A stretch of DNA of 5,351 bases from an uncultured Flavobacteriales bacterium. GTDB lineage: Bacteria > Bacteroidota > Bacteroidia > Flavobacteriales_D > Sanyastnellaceae. Shown piece by piece: positions 4,779 to 5,351 of this stretch. The notes under the pieces were generated by a model. It saw only the letters and a list, made by a program, of their open reading frames with translations. It made no database searches and was not told where the DNA came from. The position numbers and the translations under genes are program-made. Location of the stretch: positions 1-5,351 of the forward strand of contig CALACF010000281.1 of the NCBI GenBank assembly GCA_937890245.1. Reading direction: 5' to 3'. The first letter of the stretch is position 1, and every line of letters begins with the position of its first letter.

Positions 4779-5351
4779 TCAGCGAAAGCGGCCGGAGGGA
4801 AGGTCCGAGAAATGCTGGACACCGCGCACAAAATGCTGCCAGACGACGCTGCCAGAAAATCGGCCCACATCATTTCGATTTCCAAGACCCGCACATGTCC
4901 GGCGCTCCAAACTGCGCTTCTTCAACATCGCGGGAAGCATAGTATAGAACCTCATGTGCGCTCGAAAAACAGCCCAGAAAAAATGGAGTTTGCCTTCAGA
5001 CAGGAATTTTACAGCAGCCACACCGTCGAGTAGTATCCTGAAAATCAAGCGGGGAAGGAGCACACCCTGACGATTTTTCAGCAGCAAATAGAGGTTGTTT
5101 CGGAAGTTCAAGTAGGTCTTCTGGGCGCTGGACTTGTTGAGCGTTCCGCCGCCCAGGTGGTAGACCACAGCTGAGGAGGTAGAGCCGACCTTGTAGCCCC
5201 GGTTTTTCAAACGCCAGCAGAGGTCAATCTCCTCCATATGGGCAAAGAAATCCTCGTCCAATCCGCCAACTTCCCGCCACACTGAGCTGGCTATTGTCAA
5301 AGCTGCACCGGAGGCCCAGAAAACCTCGCGATCGCCGGCATACTGTTCTGT
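4779..5351 (-). CDS. Glycosyltransferase family 2 (rhamnosyltransferase-like), C-terminal part, cut by the window edge
   Basis: A frame open from the right edge gives 190 residues to the stop at 4781-4779; the N-terminal nucleotide-sugar-binding half lies outside. The visible part carries the second half of a GT-A catalytic domain: FWASGAAL (11-18), then GGLDEDFFAHMEEIDLCWRL (29-48), with the acidic EEID catalytic-base region and the W-R pair, and VYHLGGGT (63-70). A basic, hydrophobic tail follows (FRNNLYLLLKN at 83-93, then an LPRLIFRILLDGVAAVKF stretch near 99-116), as in membrane-associated transferases that add a sugar to lipid-linked glycans. Such enzymes build O-antigen, exopolysaccharide or glycoprotein glycans. 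The donor and acceptor cannot be judged from this part. An internal TTG at 5300 could be mistaken for a start, but conserved sequence continues upstream of it. It lies 56 bases ahead of comEC on the same strand. Confidence 0.9.
   Translation of the reverse strand, partial: TEQYAGDREVFWASGAALTIASSVWREVGGLDEDFFAHMEEIDLCWRLKNRGYKVGSTSSAVVYHLGGGTLNKSSAQKTYLNFRNNLYLLLKNRQGVLLPRLIFRILLDGVAAVKFLSEGKLHFFWAVFRAHMRFYTMLPAMLKKRSLERRTCAGLGNRNDVGRFSGSVVWQHFVRGVQHFSDLPSGRFR

Noticed and set aside
4147..4947. 266-residue plus-strand ORF antisense to comEC and the glycosyltransferase
   Set aside because: It is Arg/Gln/Pro/His-rich low-quality sequence with no motif, and both minus-strand genes are clear. 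It is a by-product of high GC content.

Overview
The window looks like ordinary chromosome from a GC-rich member of the Bacteroidota. This rests on four things: the form of the HMG-CoA lyase, a small hypothetical protein of a type I associate with that phylum, promoter-like TAnnTTTG boxes, and weak or absent Shine-Dalgarno sites. The phylum is an inference with moderate confidence, and I do not name a genus. I saw no tRNA, rRNA, CRISPR array, insertion sequence or phage gene.

Layout. At the left edge (1-184, minus) is the N-terminal part of a gene whose visible 61 residues resemble SiaB-like/DUF6272 proteins. Across a divergent gap of about 90 bp, a SAM-dependent methyltransferase (275-1078, plus) overlaps a ZIP-family metal transporter (1075-1815, plus) by an ATGA junction. 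These two meet a leftward pair head-on: hydroxymethylglutaryl-CoA lyase (2891-1995, minus) and a short unrecognised ORF (1990-1799, minus). The convergent ends of the transporter and the short ORF lie in an 18-bp tandem repeat that is read as protein on both strands. A divergent control region (2892-2967) separates the lyase from an 84-residue hypothetical gene (2968-3222, plus), which has a clear intrinsic terminator. On the right, a glycosyltransferase family 2 gene (running off the right edge to 4779, minus) is followed by a short ComEC/Rec2 competence channel gene (4722-3148, minus). The 3' end of comEC overlaps the 84-residue gene and contains that gene's terminator.

Function. The genes do not form one obvious pathway. 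The methyltransferase and ZIP transporter look like a two-gene operon. The lyase serves leucine and ketone-body metabolism. ComEC serves DNA uptake, and the glycosyltransferase serves cell-surface polysaccharide or glycan synthesis. I found no convincing new system. The most unusual structures are the two-strand coding repeat, the terminator buried in antisense comEC, and two promoter-like boxes that sit almost on the start codons and suggest leaderless messages.
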